A DNA stretch of 64,000 nucleotides from Sphingorhabdus profundilacus (GCF_009769755.1 NZ_SDWJ01000002.1:248001-312000); one strand, 5' to 3'. Positions 43,610-52,860 are shown, counted from the stretch's first letter. A program made the numbers and translations. Notes: a model not told the origin generated them from the sequence alone.

Positions 43610-44974
43610 ATGCACGAAGCCCATCCACGCCCCGCCACATTTTGCCATTCCGGCCCGTTGTGCGGAACCTTCAGGGTTCCCGGTGACAAGTCGATTTCGC
43701 ACCGCGCCCTGATGCTGAGCGCGCTTGCGGTTGGCGAAAGCCGCATAACCGGCCTGCTGGAAGGCGAAGACGTCCTGTCGACTGCGGCCGCAATGCGGGC
43801 CATGGGGGCCACGATCCATCAAACCGGTGAGGGATGCTGGACCGTTTATGGTGTCGGTGTTGGCGGGCTCATGCAGCCTGCGGGCGCGCTCGACATGGGG
43901 AATAGTGGCACATCCACACGGTTGCTGATGGGTCTGGTGGCAAGCCACCGGCTGACCGCCACTTTCATTGGTGATGCAAGCCTGTCGAAGCGGCCTATGG
44001 GTCGGGTGATCGACCCGCTTAGTCTTATGGGCGCGGAATTCAATGCAAGCCCCGGCGGAACACTGCCTTTGATGGTTCATGGCCTTGTCCCTGCAATACC
44101 AATCCAGTACCGCCTTCCTGTCGCGTCGGCGCAAGTAAAAAGCGCCATTCTGCTCGCCGGGCTCAATACTCCGGGCATAACCGAGATCATTGAACCGGTT
44201 CCCACCCGCGACCATAGCGAACGGATGCTGCACGGTTTTGGGGCGGATCTGACCGTTGAAGTGGACGGCAACGGCACACGCACCATCCGCCTTATTGGTG
44301 AGGCTGAATTGAAGCCCCAGATAATTGACGTACCCGGCGACCCATCGTCTGCGGCCTTCCCGATCGTCGCTGCACTGATCACACCGGGTAGTGAAGTGAC
44401 GATAACCCATGTCGGAATGAATCCGACCCGCACCGGCATATACCGGATGCTCGAAGCAATGGGTGCAGACCTGACCTATGCAAATCAGCGCGAAGTGGGT
44501 GGGGAGCCTGTGGCTGATATCACCGCACGGCATTCGATTCTGCGCGGAATTGAAGTACCGCCCGATATCGCACCGAGCATGATCGACGAATTTCCAATCT
44601 TCTTCGTTGCCGCCAGTGTCGCCCAAGGGCGGACGATAACCAGCGGACTTGAAGAATTGCGCGTCAAGGAGAGCGACCGGCTGGCGTTGATGGCGGCGGG
44701 TTTGACGGCCGTTGGTGCACAGGTGGAAGAACGCGCCGATGGCCTGATTATCAACGGGACCGGCGGCGAAAATCTGGCTGGCGGCGTGACCATCAAAAGC
44801 GCGCTGGACCACCGCATCGCCATGAGTTTTGCCGTCGCAGGCCAACGCTGCACTCATAACGTAACCATCGATGATGTGTCACCGATAGCGACAAGTTTCC
44901 CGAACTTTGAAGCGATGCTCTCGGCGATGACCACCCCGTTATCTGCCCCAGCGAAGGCCGTTGTTGACCTATGA
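43610..44974 (+). CDS. aroA: 3-phosphoshikimate 1-carboxyvinyltransferase (EPSP synthase)
   Basis: A 454-residue protein with both globular halves. GDKSISHRALML near residue 26 binds PEP and shikimate-3-phosphate, and GNSGTSTRLLMG near 98, SLSKRPMGRVIDPL near 125 and KESDRL near 353 are the other conserved stretches. The GDKSISHR and RPMGRV forms are typical of class II, glyphosate-tolerant EPSP synthases. It adds enolpyruvyl to shikimate-3-phosphate in chorismate synthesis. The stop overlaps the cmk start by four bases (ATGA), as in many alphaproteobacteria. Confidence 0.96.
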   Translation: MHEAHPRPATFCHSGPLCGTFRVPGDKSISHRALMLSALAVGESRITGLLEGEDVLSTAAAMRAMGATIHQTGEGCWTVYGVGVGGLMQPAGALDMGNSGTSTRLLMGLVASHRLTATFIGDASLSKRPMGRVIDPLSLMGAEFNASPGGTLPLMVHGLVPAIPIQYRLPVASAQVKSAILLAGLNTPGITEIIEPVPTRDHSERMLHGFGADLTVEVDGNGTRTIRLIGEAELKPQIIDVPGDPSSAAFPIVAALITPGSEVTITHVGMNPTRTGIYRMLEAMGADLTYANQREVGGEPVADITARHSILRGIEVPPDIAPSMIDEFPIFFVAASVAQGRTITSGLEELRVKESDRLALMAAGLTAVGAQVEERADGLIINGTGGENLAGGVTIKSALDHRIAMSFAVAGQRCTHNVTIDDVSPIATSFPNFEAMLSAMTTPLSAPAKAVVDL

Positions 44975-45597
44975 TAATCGCAGTCGACGGCCCCACTGCT
45001 TCTGGCAAAGGCACCATCGCAAAGGCGCTGGCCTTGCATTATGATTTGCCGTTTCTGGATACCGGCCTTTTGTACCGGGCGGTGGGATATCAGATCCTCC
45101 AAAATGGAGGCGACCCGGATCACGCGCCGGATGCTGCGAAGGCTTGCGAATTTGCCGATTCGATACTGGACGACCCCATTTTGCGAAGCGAAGAAATCGG
45201 AGGATTGGCCAGCCGTGTCTCGGTTCATCCTCAAGTGCGGGCTGCATTGAACCGGCGTCAGGTCGATTTCGCGCACCAGATCGGTGGCGCGCTGCTTGAT
45301 GGACGAGATATTGGAACGGTGATTGCGCCGGATGCCGATGTTAAAATCTTCGTGACTGCGCCTGCACCGATCCGGGCGGCGCGGCGTCATGAAGAGATGC
45401 GGAAATATGGAATAGATGCCACCTTGTCCGAAATTCTGGCAGATATCGAGGCGCGCGATGTTCGTGACATGAGCCGCACTGATTCGCCGTTGAAACCTGC
45501 CAAAGACGCGCTCTTGCTTGATACGGGCGATTTGACTATAGGCGACGCCGTTCAAGCCGCGATTGCGCTGGTGGAGCGTAAACTCCACAAGGGCTGA
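44971..45597 (+). CDS. cmk: Cytidylate kinase
   Basis: A 208-residue P-loop nucleoside monophosphate kinase. IAVDGPTASGKGT is the Walker A loop at residues 3-15, GLLYRAVGY contacts CMP, and RDIGTVIAPDADVKIFVTA and RAARRHEE carry the conserved Arg residues. It phosphorylates CMP and dCMP. The aroA-cmk-rpsA order is conserved in proteobacteria. Confidence 0.97.
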   Translation: MIIAVDGPTASGKGTIAKALALHYDLPFLDTGLLYRAVGYQILQNGGDPDHAPDAAKACEFADSILDDPILRSEEIGGLASRVSVHPQVRAALNRRQVDFAHQIGGALLDGRDIGTVIAPDADVKIFVTAPAPIRAARRHEEMRKYGIDATLSEILADIEARDVRDMSRTDSPLKPAKDALLLDTGDLTIGDAVQAAIALVERKLHKG

Positions 45598-45631
45598 CCG
45601 GCGGGTGTGTTGCAATTTCAGACACACGTCA

Positions 45632-45650
45632 TGCTGAACCTGTTTCAGCA
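45632..45650. repeat. TGCTGAA-TTCAGCA hairpin repeat
   Basis: A 19-base inverted repeat with seven-base arms follows cmk. It is a form of the short palindrome (CATGCTGAA...TTCAGCATCC) that is dispersed in sphingomonad intergenic regions. It could also act as a weak terminator before rpsA. Confidence 0.5.
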
Positions 45651-45845
45651 TCCATTCCGCCTAACAGACCGATGGTCGAGACGGAGAAATGGACCCTGAC
45701 TCAAGGTCGGGGGGACGGCTTTTGATGTTGCAACCCTCTTAAAACGAACGCCTTTTCGGCATGGGGCCGCAGGGGCAACTCTGGTCAAAGACCATCGGAA
45801 CCAACCGATTGGCCGGATAAAAAGTAAGCAAGGAAACTCTAACCT

Positions 45846-47552
45846 ATGGCAACTTCGCCAAACCCGACCCGCGACGATTTCGCGGCACTTCTCGACGAAT
45901 CGCTTGGTGGCGCCGATGGTGGCTTTGAAGGCCGCGTCGTAAAAGGCACCGTAACCGCAATCGACAATGACCATGCCGTCATCGATGTCGGTCTGAAATC
46001 CGAAGGCCGTGTGGCTCTGCGTGAATTCGCAATGCCCGGCCAGAAAGCCGACCTGAAAGTCGGTGACGAAGTCGAAGTTTATGTCGACCGCGTAGAAAAT
46101 ATGAACGGCGAAGCGATGCTGAGCCGGGACCGTGCCCGCCGCGAAGCTGCATGGGACGTTCTGGAAGGCGAATTCGAAGCTGGCAACCGCGTTGACGGCG
46201 TCATCTTTGGCCGCGTCAAGGGCGGTTTCACCGTCGATCTTGGCGGCGCCGTTGCATTCTTGCCCGGCAGCCAGGTAGACGTCCGTCCGGTACGCGACGT
46301 TGCACCGCTGATGGATATCGCCCAGCCTTTCGTCATCCTGAAAATGGACCGCAAGCGTGGCAACATCGTTGTTTCGCGTCGCGCCATTTTGGAAGAAACC
46401 CGTGCCGAACAGCGCACCGGTCTCATTCAGAATCTTGCTGAAGGCCAGATCATTGACGGCGTCGTCAAGAACATCACCGACTATGGTGCATTCGTTGATC
46501 TGGGCGGCATTGACGGCCTGCTCCATGTCACCGACATCAGCTACAAGCGCATCAACCACCCGAGCGAAGTCATCAACATCGGTGATACCGTCAAAGTCCA
46601 GATCGTCCGTATCAACAAGGATACACAACGCATCAGCCTTGGCATGAAGCAGCTTGAAAGCGATCCTTGGGATGCCGCCGTAAAGAACTATCCGGTTGGG
46701 ACCAAGCTTAAGGGTGCTGTCACGAATATTACTGAGTATGGCGCATTCATCGAACTTGAACCCGGCATCGAAGGTCTGGTGCACGTTTCTGAAATGAGCT
46801 GGACCAAGAAGAATGTCCATCCTGGCAAGATCGTTTCGACAAGCCAGGAAGTCGACGTCATCGTGCTCGACATCGACATGGAAAAGCGCCGCATCTCGCT
46901 TGGCCTCAAGCAAGCCCAGGACAATCCTTGGGCCAGCTTTGCCGAGAAATTCCCTGTTGGTTCGACCGTCGAAGGCGAAGTCAAGAATGCGACCGAATTT
47001 GGTCTGTTTATCGGCCTCGACGGCGACGTCGATGGCATGGTGCATATGTCGGATATCGCTTGGGGCATTTCGGGCGAAGAAGCACTCCATCTTCATCGCA
47101 AGGGCGAAACCGTCAAAGCCATCGTGCTCGACATTGATGCAGAGAAGGAGCGTATTTCGCTCGGCATCAAGCAGATCGAAAAGGGTGCGCCATCGGCAGC
47201 CGGAGCCACGTCGGCTGGCGGTCTGAAAAAGGGTGCGACCACCACGGTCACTGTACTTGAAGTTCGCGATGGCGGCCTTGAAGTGCAGGCGGGTGAAGAC
47301 GGTGCGACAGGCTTTATCAAGCGCGCGGACCTTGGCCGTGACCGCGACGAACAACGTCCTGACCGCTTCCAGGTCGGGCAGAAGTTCGATGCCATGATCA
47401 CCGGTTTTGACCGCTCGAAAAAGCCGAACTTCTCCGTCAAGGCACTTCAGCTGGCCGAAGAAAAGCAGGCTGTCGAGCAATATGGTTCGTCCGACTCGGG
47501 CGCATCGCTTGGCGACATTCTCGGCGAAGCGCTGAAGGGTGTGAAGAAGTAA
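45846..47552 (+). CDS. rpsA: 30S ribosomal protein S1
   Basis: A 568-residue protein with six S1 RNA-binding repeats. Repeat signatures are seen at VKGTVTAIDNDHAVIDVGLKSEG, GVVKNITDYGAFVDLGGIDG, GAVTNITEYGAFIELEPGIEG and GEVKNATEFGLFIGLDGDVDG, each followed by HVS(D/E)-type ends. It binds mRNA and helps translation start at weak ribosome binding sites. The 248-base leader holds AAGGA shortly before the ATG and may contain an autoregulatory structure; this was not resolved. A strong terminator follows. Confidence 0.97.
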   Translation: MATSPNPTRDDFAALLDESLGGADGGFEGRVVKGTVTAIDNDHAVIDVGLKSEGRVALREFAMPGQKADLKVGDEVEVYVDRVENMNGEAMLSRDRARREAAWDVLEGEFEAGNRVDGVIFGRVKGGFTVDLGGAVAFLPGSQVDVRPVRDVAPLMDIAQPFVILKMDRKRGNIVVSRRAILEETRAEQRTGLIQNLAEGQIIDGVVKNITDYGAFVDLGGIDGLLHVTDISYKRINHPSEVINIGDTVKVQIVRINKDTQRISLGMKQLESDPWDAAVKNYPVGTKLKGAVTNITEYGAFIELEPGIEGLVHVSEMSWTKKNVHPGKIVSTSQEVDVIVLDIDMEKRRISLGLKQAQDNPWASFAEKFPVGSTVEGEVKNATEFGLFIGLDGDVDGMVHMSDIAWGISGEEALHLHRKGETVKAIVLDIDAEKERISLGIKQIEKGAPSAAGATSAGGLKKGATTTVTVLEVRDGGLEVQAGEDGATGFIKRADLGRDRDEQRPDRFQVGQKFDAMITGFDRSKKPNFSVKALQLAEEKQAVEQYGSSDSGASLGDILGEALKGVKK

Positions 47553-47595
47553 GCCACGGCTTTCTAACAAAAGTTCTATTTTTGGGACAGAAAAG

Positions 47596-47626
47596 CCCGC
47601 TCTTGGAAACGAGAGCGGGTTTTTTA
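47596..47626 (+). terminator. Rho-independent terminator of rpsA
   Basis: The perfect stem CCCGCTCT/AGAGCGGG encloses the eight-base loop TGGAAACG and is followed by a run of six T. It lies 43 bases after the rpsA stop. Confidence 0.93.
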
Positions 47627-47774
47627 TGCTTTTGAACGGGCGTTCCTGCAGCAAAAGCGTTGTAAAATAAAATATAATCTGGCAGCTTTGCGACGCTCCC
47701 GAGCCGGATCCCTTTGGTCGCATGGCTTCTATAAACTCGGGTATCGACTTGAAAATAAATGAAGGACTTTGCCC

Positions 47775-48053
47775 ATGATCCGGTCCGAGTTGATTAAAAA
47801 ACTGGAGAGCGAGAATCCCGAGCTCAAAACCGAAGAAATCGAAAAAATTGTCGATGTATTCTTTAACCAGATTATCCAGCGTTTGGCCGATGGCGGTCGT
47901 GTAGAGCTGCGCGGTTTTGGAGCATTTTCGACGCGCGAACGCAGCCCTCGCAAAGGCCGCAATCCACGGACCGGCGCGTCGGTGGAAGTGCCGTCAAAAC
48001 GCGTTCCATATTTCAAGCCCGGTAAGGAAGTGCGCGAACAGCTTAACAAATAA
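47775..48053 (+). CDS. ihfB: Integration host factor subunit beta
   Basis: 92 residues, starting MIRSELIKKLESENPEL. It has the HU/IHF fold with GGRVELRGFGAFSTRERSPRKGRNPRTG, whose arm (NPRTG) inserts in the minor groove. IhfB with IhfA bends DNA at promoters and recombination sites. GAAGGA about eight bases upstream supports the ATG at 47775 over the in-frame TTG at 47769. Confidence 0.95.
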   Translation: MIRSELIKKLESENPELKTEEIEKIVDVFFNQIIQRLADGGRVELRGFGAFSTRERSPRKGRNPRTGASVEVPSKRVPYFKPGKEVREQLNK

Positions 48054-48111
48054 GCTGTTTTACCAAAGCGACTTGACCGCAATGTAATTATGTTGTCTGC
48101 GCTATCGGCAC

Positions 48112-48197
48112 GCGGATGTGGCGGAATGGTAGACGCTACAGACTTAAAATCTGTTGTCCTTTTGGGCGTGCGGGTTCGAGTCCCGCCATCCGCACCA
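48112..48197 (+). tRNA. tRNA-Leu, anticodon TAA
   Basis: An 86-base tRNA with CCA encoded: acceptor GCGGATG/CATCCGC, D-arm GGCGGAATGGTAGACGC, anticodon stem ACAGA/TCTGT with loop CTTAAAA, and a long variable arm (TGTCCTTTTGGGCGT). The loop reads TAA and decodes UUA leucine codons. It is 58 bases after ihfB. Confidence 0.97.
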
Positions 48198-48247
48198 TTG
48201 TCGTTATACGCCGCGTTTGCGTCAAGGTTCCGGCTATTGCCCATCGG

Positions 48248-49756
48248 TCAGTTCCGGGGCGCCTGTCGGCGATAGCTCAGCGCTTCGGCAATATGAATGC
48301 GTCCGGTTTGTTCGGCATGGGCCAGGTCGGCAATGGTTCGGGCAACGCGTAAAATCCGCGTATAGCCCCTTGCCGACAGGCGCATCGCCTCGGCCGCCTG
48401 TGCCAGTAGCTTTCGCCCCGCCTCATCAGGCGTAGCAAAGGCCGCCAAGGCATCGCCATCCAGTTCCGCATTGGTCCGCAGCCCGGTGCCGGCCAACCGT
48501 TGCGTCTGGATATTGCGCGCGCCGCAAATGCGGGCTGCAACCTCTGCCGACCCTTCGGCGGGTGGGGGCAAGACCAGATCGGCGGCGCTGACCGCCTGCA
48601 CTTCAACATGCAAGTCGATGCGATCCAGCAACGGTCCCGAAATCTTGGCCTGATAATCTGCGGCGCACCGCGGTGCCCGGCTGCAGGCCAAAGCGGCGTC
48701 GCCCAAATGGCCGCACCGGCACGGGTTCATCGCCGCAACCAGTTGAAAATTCGCCGGGAAAGTGACGTGATTATTTGCGCGCGCAACGCTGACTTCGCCC
48801 GTTTCCAAGGGTTGACGCAAACTGTCCAGAACGACACGCTGAAATTCGGGCAGCTCGTCCAGGAACAGGATGCCCAGATGCGCCAAGCTGACCTCCCCCG
48901 GCCGCACGCGCGCACCGCCACCCACCAAAGCGGGCATTGACGCACTGTGATGCGGGCTTCGGAATGGCCTTGTTCGGACCAGACGTCCCCCATCCAGACC
49001 GCCTGCGACCGACATGATCATCGAAACCTCAAGCGCCTCTGCCGGGGTGAGCTCGGGCAGAATTCCGGGCATACAGGATGCCAGCAACGACTTGCCCGCA
49101 CCCGGTGGTCCGACCATGCACAGATTATGTCCGCCCGCTGCGGCTATTTCCAACGCCCGCTTTGCCGTTTCCTGCCCCTTCACCATTTTCATATCCGGCC
49201 CCCCTTTGGGAGGATCGGCGACGCCCGGCTCTGGTGCGCGCAGCAGGGCCTGGCCTTTCAGATGGTTGAGCAAGGCCAGTAAATCGGGCGCTGCGACAAC
49301 CTCTATTTGTCCGGCCCACGCCGCCTCTGGCCCCTGCACCGCCGGGCAAATAAGGCCCATATTGCGGGATGATGCATGCAGCGCGGCAAGCAATACCCCC
49401 GGCGAACCGGCAACTTTGCCATCCAGTCCCAGCTCCCCGACCACGACATAATGCGCCAAGGCTTCGGTATCGACCAGCCCCATTGCCGAAAGCAGGGCCA
49501 GCGCAATGGGAAGGTCATAATGCGACCCTTCCTTGGGCAGATCTGCTGGCGACAAATTGATCGTGATCCGCTTGGGTGGCAGCGCGAGGCCCAGCGCCGA
49601 TATGGCGGCGCGCACCCGTTCCCGGCTTTCGGCAACCGCCTTGTCGGGCAGACCGACGACGGCAAAGCCCACCATTCCCGGGGCAATCTGGCACTGCACT
49701 TCGACACTGCGTGCTTCCAGCCCCAGATAGGCGACGGTCGAGACTGTCGACACCAT
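48248..49756 (-). CDS. comM: YifB family Mg-chelatase-like AAA ATPase
   Basis: A 502-residue protein. The N-terminal ChlI/YifB domain (FAVVGLPDKAVAESRERVRAA, INLSPADLPKEGSHYDL) is followed by an AAA domain with Walker A VGPPGAGKS near residue 220 and Walker B ILFLDELPEF near 305. The C-terminal domain ends with ARGYTRILRVARTIADL. ComM is a helicase that promotes branch migration during natural transformation, and its homologues are widespread in proteobacteria. ATG at 49756 is used because GGGGG precedes it by seven bases. Confidence 0.93.
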   Translation of the reverse strand: MVSTVSTVAYLGLEARSVEVQCQIAPGMVGFAVVGLPDKAVAESRERVRAAISALGLALPPKRITINLSPADLPKEGSHYDLPIALALLSAMGLVDTEALAHYVVVGELGLDGKVAGSPGVLLAALHASSRNMGLICPAVQGPEAAWAGQIEVVAAPDLLALLNHLKGQALLRAPEPGVADPPKGGPDMKMVKGQETAKRALEIAAAGGHNLCMVGPPGAGKSLLASCMPGILPELTPAEALEVSMIMSVAGGLDGGRLVRTRPFRSPHHSASMPALVGGGARVRPGEVSLAHLGILFLDELPEFQRVVLDSLRQPLETGEVSVARANNHVTFPANFQLVAAMNPCRCGHLGDAALACSRAPRCAADYQAKISGPLLDRIDLHVEVQAVSAADLVLPPPAEGSAEVAARICGARNIQTQRLAGTGLRTNAELDGDALAAFATPDEAGRKLLAQAAEAMRLSARGYTRILRVARTIADLAHAEQTGRIHIAEALSYRRQAPRN

Positions 49757-50125
49757 TTCTTTTCCCCCGATCATTGAAAGATTGTTACGCGGGGCTGTTA
49801 CATCAGGGCTAATATCCCCTTAACCCTGCCCACACATTCTTTGGAAATTCCTTGCAAGGCATGATTGGGGCGCGAAGCAAGCCGTCGCATCATGCATGCC
49901 TGCCCTTGGCGATTTCACCCTTTCTCCAATGGGCAGGTATGTTTTTACCGATTTTTGGCGTCATGCCGCATTTACCGCCACTTCACCAAAATATATCTTT
50001 CGATATAGCTCAAACCAACTGAATTTGCAAGCTAAATTCGGCAATATCCAGTGCCGTTTGTTAACTCGGCTTAAGCTTGGGGCAGCTATTGTTGACACAT
50101 ACCAACTGGTTGGTATGTTACCTCT
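49757..50125. other. Intergenic region between comM and tetR
   Basis: 369 bases between two divergent genes. The right end holds the tetR promoter and operator (50092-50119). In the rest I see no ORF or repeat that I can name. Confidence 0.5.
50092..50119 (+). promoter_or_regulatory. tetR promoter with embedded palindromic operator
   Basis: TTGACA (50092-50097) and TATGTT (50114-50119) lie 16 bases apart as -35 and -10 boxes. Between and over them is the perfect 9-base inverted repeat CATACCAAC-TG-GTTGGTATG (50098-50117), a typical TetR-family operator. Binding here would block RNA polymerase and autorepress the whole operon. The ATG of tetR is only six bases beyond the -10 box, so translation may be almost leaderless. 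Confidence 0.85.
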
Positions 50126-50770
50126 ATGCCCCCGAGTCGCCCTTCAAAAGTCGCCACCCCGTCGCCCGCCACAGGCACGGTTTCTGCGCGCGAAAAGCTG
50201 ATCGCCGCGGCCATTGCGACCGTGCGCTACAAGGGCTTTTCCGCCACCTCGGTCGATGAAATCTGTCAGGCCGCGGGCGTCACCAAGGGCGCCTTTTTCC
50301 ACCATTTCGCCTCGAAAGAAGCGCTTGCCGTCGCGGCGGCAGGGGCGTGGACCGATATTGCCGAGCAGCGCATCTTCACCTTGCCCGACTGGACCCGCCT
50401 TGCCGACCCGCTCGACCGCCTACTGGGCCATATCGACTTCCGGCTTTCCATGCTCGACGGTCCGGCGGAGGATTTCACCTGCTTCGTCGGCACGATGGTG
50501 CAGGAAAGCTATAATAGCAGCGACCCCATCCGTGCCGCCTGCGACGCCAGCCTGCGCGCCTATGCCGTGCGGCTGGCCGAGGATATCCAACGGGCCATCG
50601 ACACCCACGGGATTGCGGAAGGCGTCTCCGCATTCAGCCTTGCCTACCATATTCAGGCCGTCCTGCAGGGCGCGTTCATTTTGGCCAAGGCCAATGGCCA
50701 TCCGGTAATTGCCCGCGACAGCGTCATCCACCTGAAACGCTACGTCGCCATGCTGTTCAAAAAAGAGTGA
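50126..50770 (+). CDS. TetR family transcriptional regulator
   Basis: A 214-residue regulator. The N-terminal helix-turn-helix is AREKLIAAAIATVRYKGFSATSVDEICQAAGVTKGAFFHHFASKEAL, about residues 21-67; the C-terminal ligand-binding domain is mostly helical. A perfect palindromic operator covers its own promoter. It heads an operon of glutathione- and glyoxalase-type detoxification genes, so it probably senses an electrophile or reactive aldehyde. The ligand is not known. Confidence 0.92.
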   Translation: MPPSRPSKVATPSPATGTVSAREKLIAAAIATVRYKGFSATSVDEICQAAGVTKGAFFHHFASKEALAVAAAGAWTDIAEQRIFTLPDWTRLADPLDRLLGHIDFRLSMLDGPAEDFTCFVGTMVQESYNSSDPIRAACDASLRAYAVRLAEDIQRAIDTHGIAEGVSAFSLAYHIQAVLQGAFILAKANGHPVIARDSVIHLKRYVAMLFKKE

Positions 50771-50790
50771 CAGAGAAGAGGAGAAGAAAA

Positions 50791-51213
50791 ATGGCAGAAG
50801 AACACGCACCAACAGGCGGGCTGACCCCGCACATCCAGATCGGCGACAACCGTGCCGCCGAAGCGATCGATTTCTACATCAAGGCCTTTGGCGCGATCGA
50901 GATTCGCCGGATGCCCGCCGAAGATGGCAAGCGTCTGATGCACGCGCATGTGCACATCAACGGCGCATCGCTGATGCTGCACGATGAATTTCCCGAATAT
51001 GTCGACCCGTCCGAAGCCGATGTCGCCGGCGGCAGCGGCCTGACCCTGCATCTTCAGGTCGACGACGCCGACGCATGGTTCGCCCGCGCTGTTGCGGCAG
51101 GGGCCACGGCCACCATGCCGCCCGCCGATATGTTCTGGGGCGACCGTTACGGGCAGATCAAGGACCCGTTTGGTTACCGCTGGTCCATCGGCCATCCGCT
51201 GAACGGGGAATAG
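50791..51213 (+). CDS. VOC family protein (PhnB/glyoxalase-like)
   Basis: 140 residues. MAEEHAPTGGLTPHIQIGDN opens the fold, EAIDFYIKAFGAIE and AHVHINGASLMLHDE form the first beta-alpha-beta module, and the second ends in MFWGDRYGQIKDPFGYRWSIG, typical of PhnB-like proteins. The likely role is metal-dependent handling of a small electrophilic or glutathione-linked compound; the substrate is unknown. GGAG seven bases before ATG 50791 sets the start. It is the second gene of the tetR operon. Confidence 0.88.
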   Translation: MAEEHAPTGGLTPHIQIGDNRAAEAIDFYIKAFGAIEIRRMPAEDGKRLMHAHVHINGASLMLHDEFPEYVDPSEADVAGGSGLTLHLQVDDADAWFARAVAAGATATMPPADMFWGDRYGQIKDPFGYRWSIGHPLNGE

Positions 51214-51256
51214 CGCAGCCTGACAATTTCGGGGGCAAAACCGAAGGAGAGACGAC

Positions 51257-51622
51257 ATGTATATTGAAGGATTTGTGTTGGCGGTTCCCACCGCAAATAA
51301 GGAGAAATACCGGCAGCATGCCGAAAGTGCCGTGGAGTTGTTCAAGGAATTCGGCATGACCCGCATGGTCGAATGTTGGGGCGACGATATCCCCGATGGC
51401 ACAGTCACCGATTTCAAGCGCGCCGTAAACGCCAAGGAGGACGAGACGGTCGTGTTCAGCTGGTGCGAATATCCGGACAAGCAAACGCGCGACGAAGCCT
51501 TTCAGAAAATGATGAGTGACCCCCGTATGGCCGAACTGGGCGTGATGCCGTTCGATGGCAAAAGGATGATCATGGGCGGCTTCGTACCGATCGTCGATAC
51601 CACACAGGCTTTGGATAGATAG
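51257..51622 (+). CDS. DUF1428 family protein
   Basis: 121 residues that match DUF1428 (MYIEGFVLAVPTANKEKYR, VEFFREFG-type ECWGDDIPDGTVTDFKRAV, FSWCEYPDKQTRDEAFQKMM and FDGKRMIMGGF). It is a dimeric alpha/beta-barrel fold (ferredoxin-like) of unknown enzymatic role. GAAGGAGA precedes the ATG. It lies between two VOC genes in the TetR-controlled operon. Confidence 0.9.
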   Translation: MYIEGFVLAVPTANKEKYRQHAESAVELFKEFGMTRMVECWGDDIPDGTVTDFKRAVNAKEDETVVFSWCEYPDKQTRDEAFQKMMSDPRMAELGVMPFDGKRMIMGGFVPIVDTTQALDR

Positions 51623-51631
51623 GAGCGCGAT

Positions 51632-52105
51632 ATGAACAAGAACACAATCTGTATCTGGTACGACACGCAAGCCGTGGAAGCCGCGCATTTCTATGCGGCT
51701 ACATTCCCCGACAGCCATGTGGGCATGGTCCACCATTCGCCACTCGACAATCCGGGCAACAAGGCGGGCGATGTGCTGATGGTCGAATTCACCGTGTGCG
51801 GCATCCCCTGCATCGGGTTGAACGGAGGACCGAAATTCCCGCACAGCGAAGCCTTTTCCTTCCAGATCGCCACCGAGGATCAGGAAGAAACCGACCGTTA
51901 CTGGAACGCCATTGTCGGCAATGGCGGGGCGGAAAGCGAATGTGGGTGGTGCAAGGACAAATGGGGCATCAACTGGCAAATCACCCCGCGCGTTCTGATC
52001 GACGCAATGAAGCAAGGCGGCGATGTCGCACGCCGTGCTTTTGAGGCCATGATTGACATGCAGAAACTGGATGTCGCCGTCATTGAAGCCGCGGTGAAGG
52101 GATAG
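51632..52105 (+). CDS. VOC family protein (PhnB-like, 3-demethylubiquinone methyltransferase-type fold)
   Basis: 157 residues. The start NTICIWYDTQAVEAAHFYAATF, the VEFTVCGIPCIGLNGGPKFPHSEAFSFQI stretch, the CGWCKDKWGINWQITP segment and the tail are typical of the PhnB group that is often misannotated as 3-demethylubiquinone-9 3-methyltransferase. The true activity is unknown. GGAG precedes the ATG. The gene ends four bases before the GST gene starts. Confidence 0.88.
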   Translation: MNKNTICIWYDTQAVEAAHFYAATFPDSHVGMVHHSPLDNPGNKAGDVLMVEFTVCGIPCIGLNGGPKFPHSEAFSFQIATEDQEETDRYWNAIVGNGGAESECGWCKDKWGINWQITPRVLIDAMKQGGDVARRAFEAMIDMQKLDVAVIEAAVKG

Positions 52106-52109
52106 CGAC

Positions 52110-52772
52110 ATGACCCTGACGCTCTATGGTCATCCCTTTTCTTCCTACACATGGAAAGCGTTGATTGCGCTCTATGAAAAGGACCTGCCCTTCACCTTTG
52201 CAATGCTGGATGGCGAACATCCCGAATATGGCGAGCGGTTGACGGCATTGTCGCCTGTCGGCAAATTTCCGATGCTGGACGACGGGGGAAATATCTACAC
52301 CGAAGCCTCCATCATCATCGAGTATCTGGACCGCGCCACGCCGGACAAACCCCCTCTGGTCGGGGACGCATCCGATGCCACGCTCTACATCCGCTTTCTG
52401 GACCGGTTATTTGATAATTATGTGATGGGTCCGACGCAGGAAATTGTCGGGCAGCATATTCCTTTCCTGACGCCCGTTCCCGACGAAGCCCGCATTGCCC
52501 GCGAAAAAGCGGCTCTGGATAAAATATACGCATGGCTGGAATCGCATTTGCCTGAACAGGGCTGGGCCGCGGGTGACCGCTTCACCTTGGCCGATTGCGC
52601 TGCGGCGCCGTCGCTCTTCTATGCGGATTGGGTGCACCCGATAGCGGCGGAATATCCACGCCTTGCCGCCTACCGCGCCCGCTTGCTCGCCCGCCCGTCC
52701 ATCGCCCGCGCGGTCGATGGCGCGCGGCCCTATCGTCACCTGTTTCCCTTGGGGGCACCCGACAAGGACTGA
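52110..52772 (+). CDS. Glutathione S-transferase family protein
   Basis: 220 residues. The thioredoxin-like N-terminal domain has LYGHPFSSYTWKALIAL, with Ser in the expected catalytic region, and LSPVGKFPMLDDGG and TEASIIIEYLD for glutathione binding. The helical C-terminal domain carries ERLTLADCAAAPSLFYADWV-type residues. It is the last gene of the TetR operon and likely conjugates glutathione to the compound handled by the VOC proteins. It is followed by repeats. Confidence 0.9.
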   Translation: MTLTLYGHPFSSYTWKALIALYEKDLPFTFAMLDGEHPEYGERLTALSPVGKFPMLDDGGNIYTEASIIIEYLDRATPDKPPLVGDASDATLYIRFLDRLFDNYVMGPTQEIVGQHIPFLTPVPDEARIAREKAALDKIYAWLESHLPEQGWAAGDRFTLADCAAAPSLFYADWVHPIAAEYPRLAAYRARLLARPSIARAVDGARPYRHLFPLGAPDKD

Positions 52773-52860
52773 AAAGGAATTTGGAATATGACCGCAACGC
52801 GAGAAAATGGCGGAGGGTTGAGGGGGTGTTGGGGACAGCCCTCAACACCTAGCTTCTCCA

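Noticed and set aside
45645-47723. 692-codon ORF antisense to rpsA
   Set aside because: It lies opposite ribosomal protein S1, which has six clear S1 repeats. The antisense frame has no recognisable motif and arises from GC-rich codon bias.
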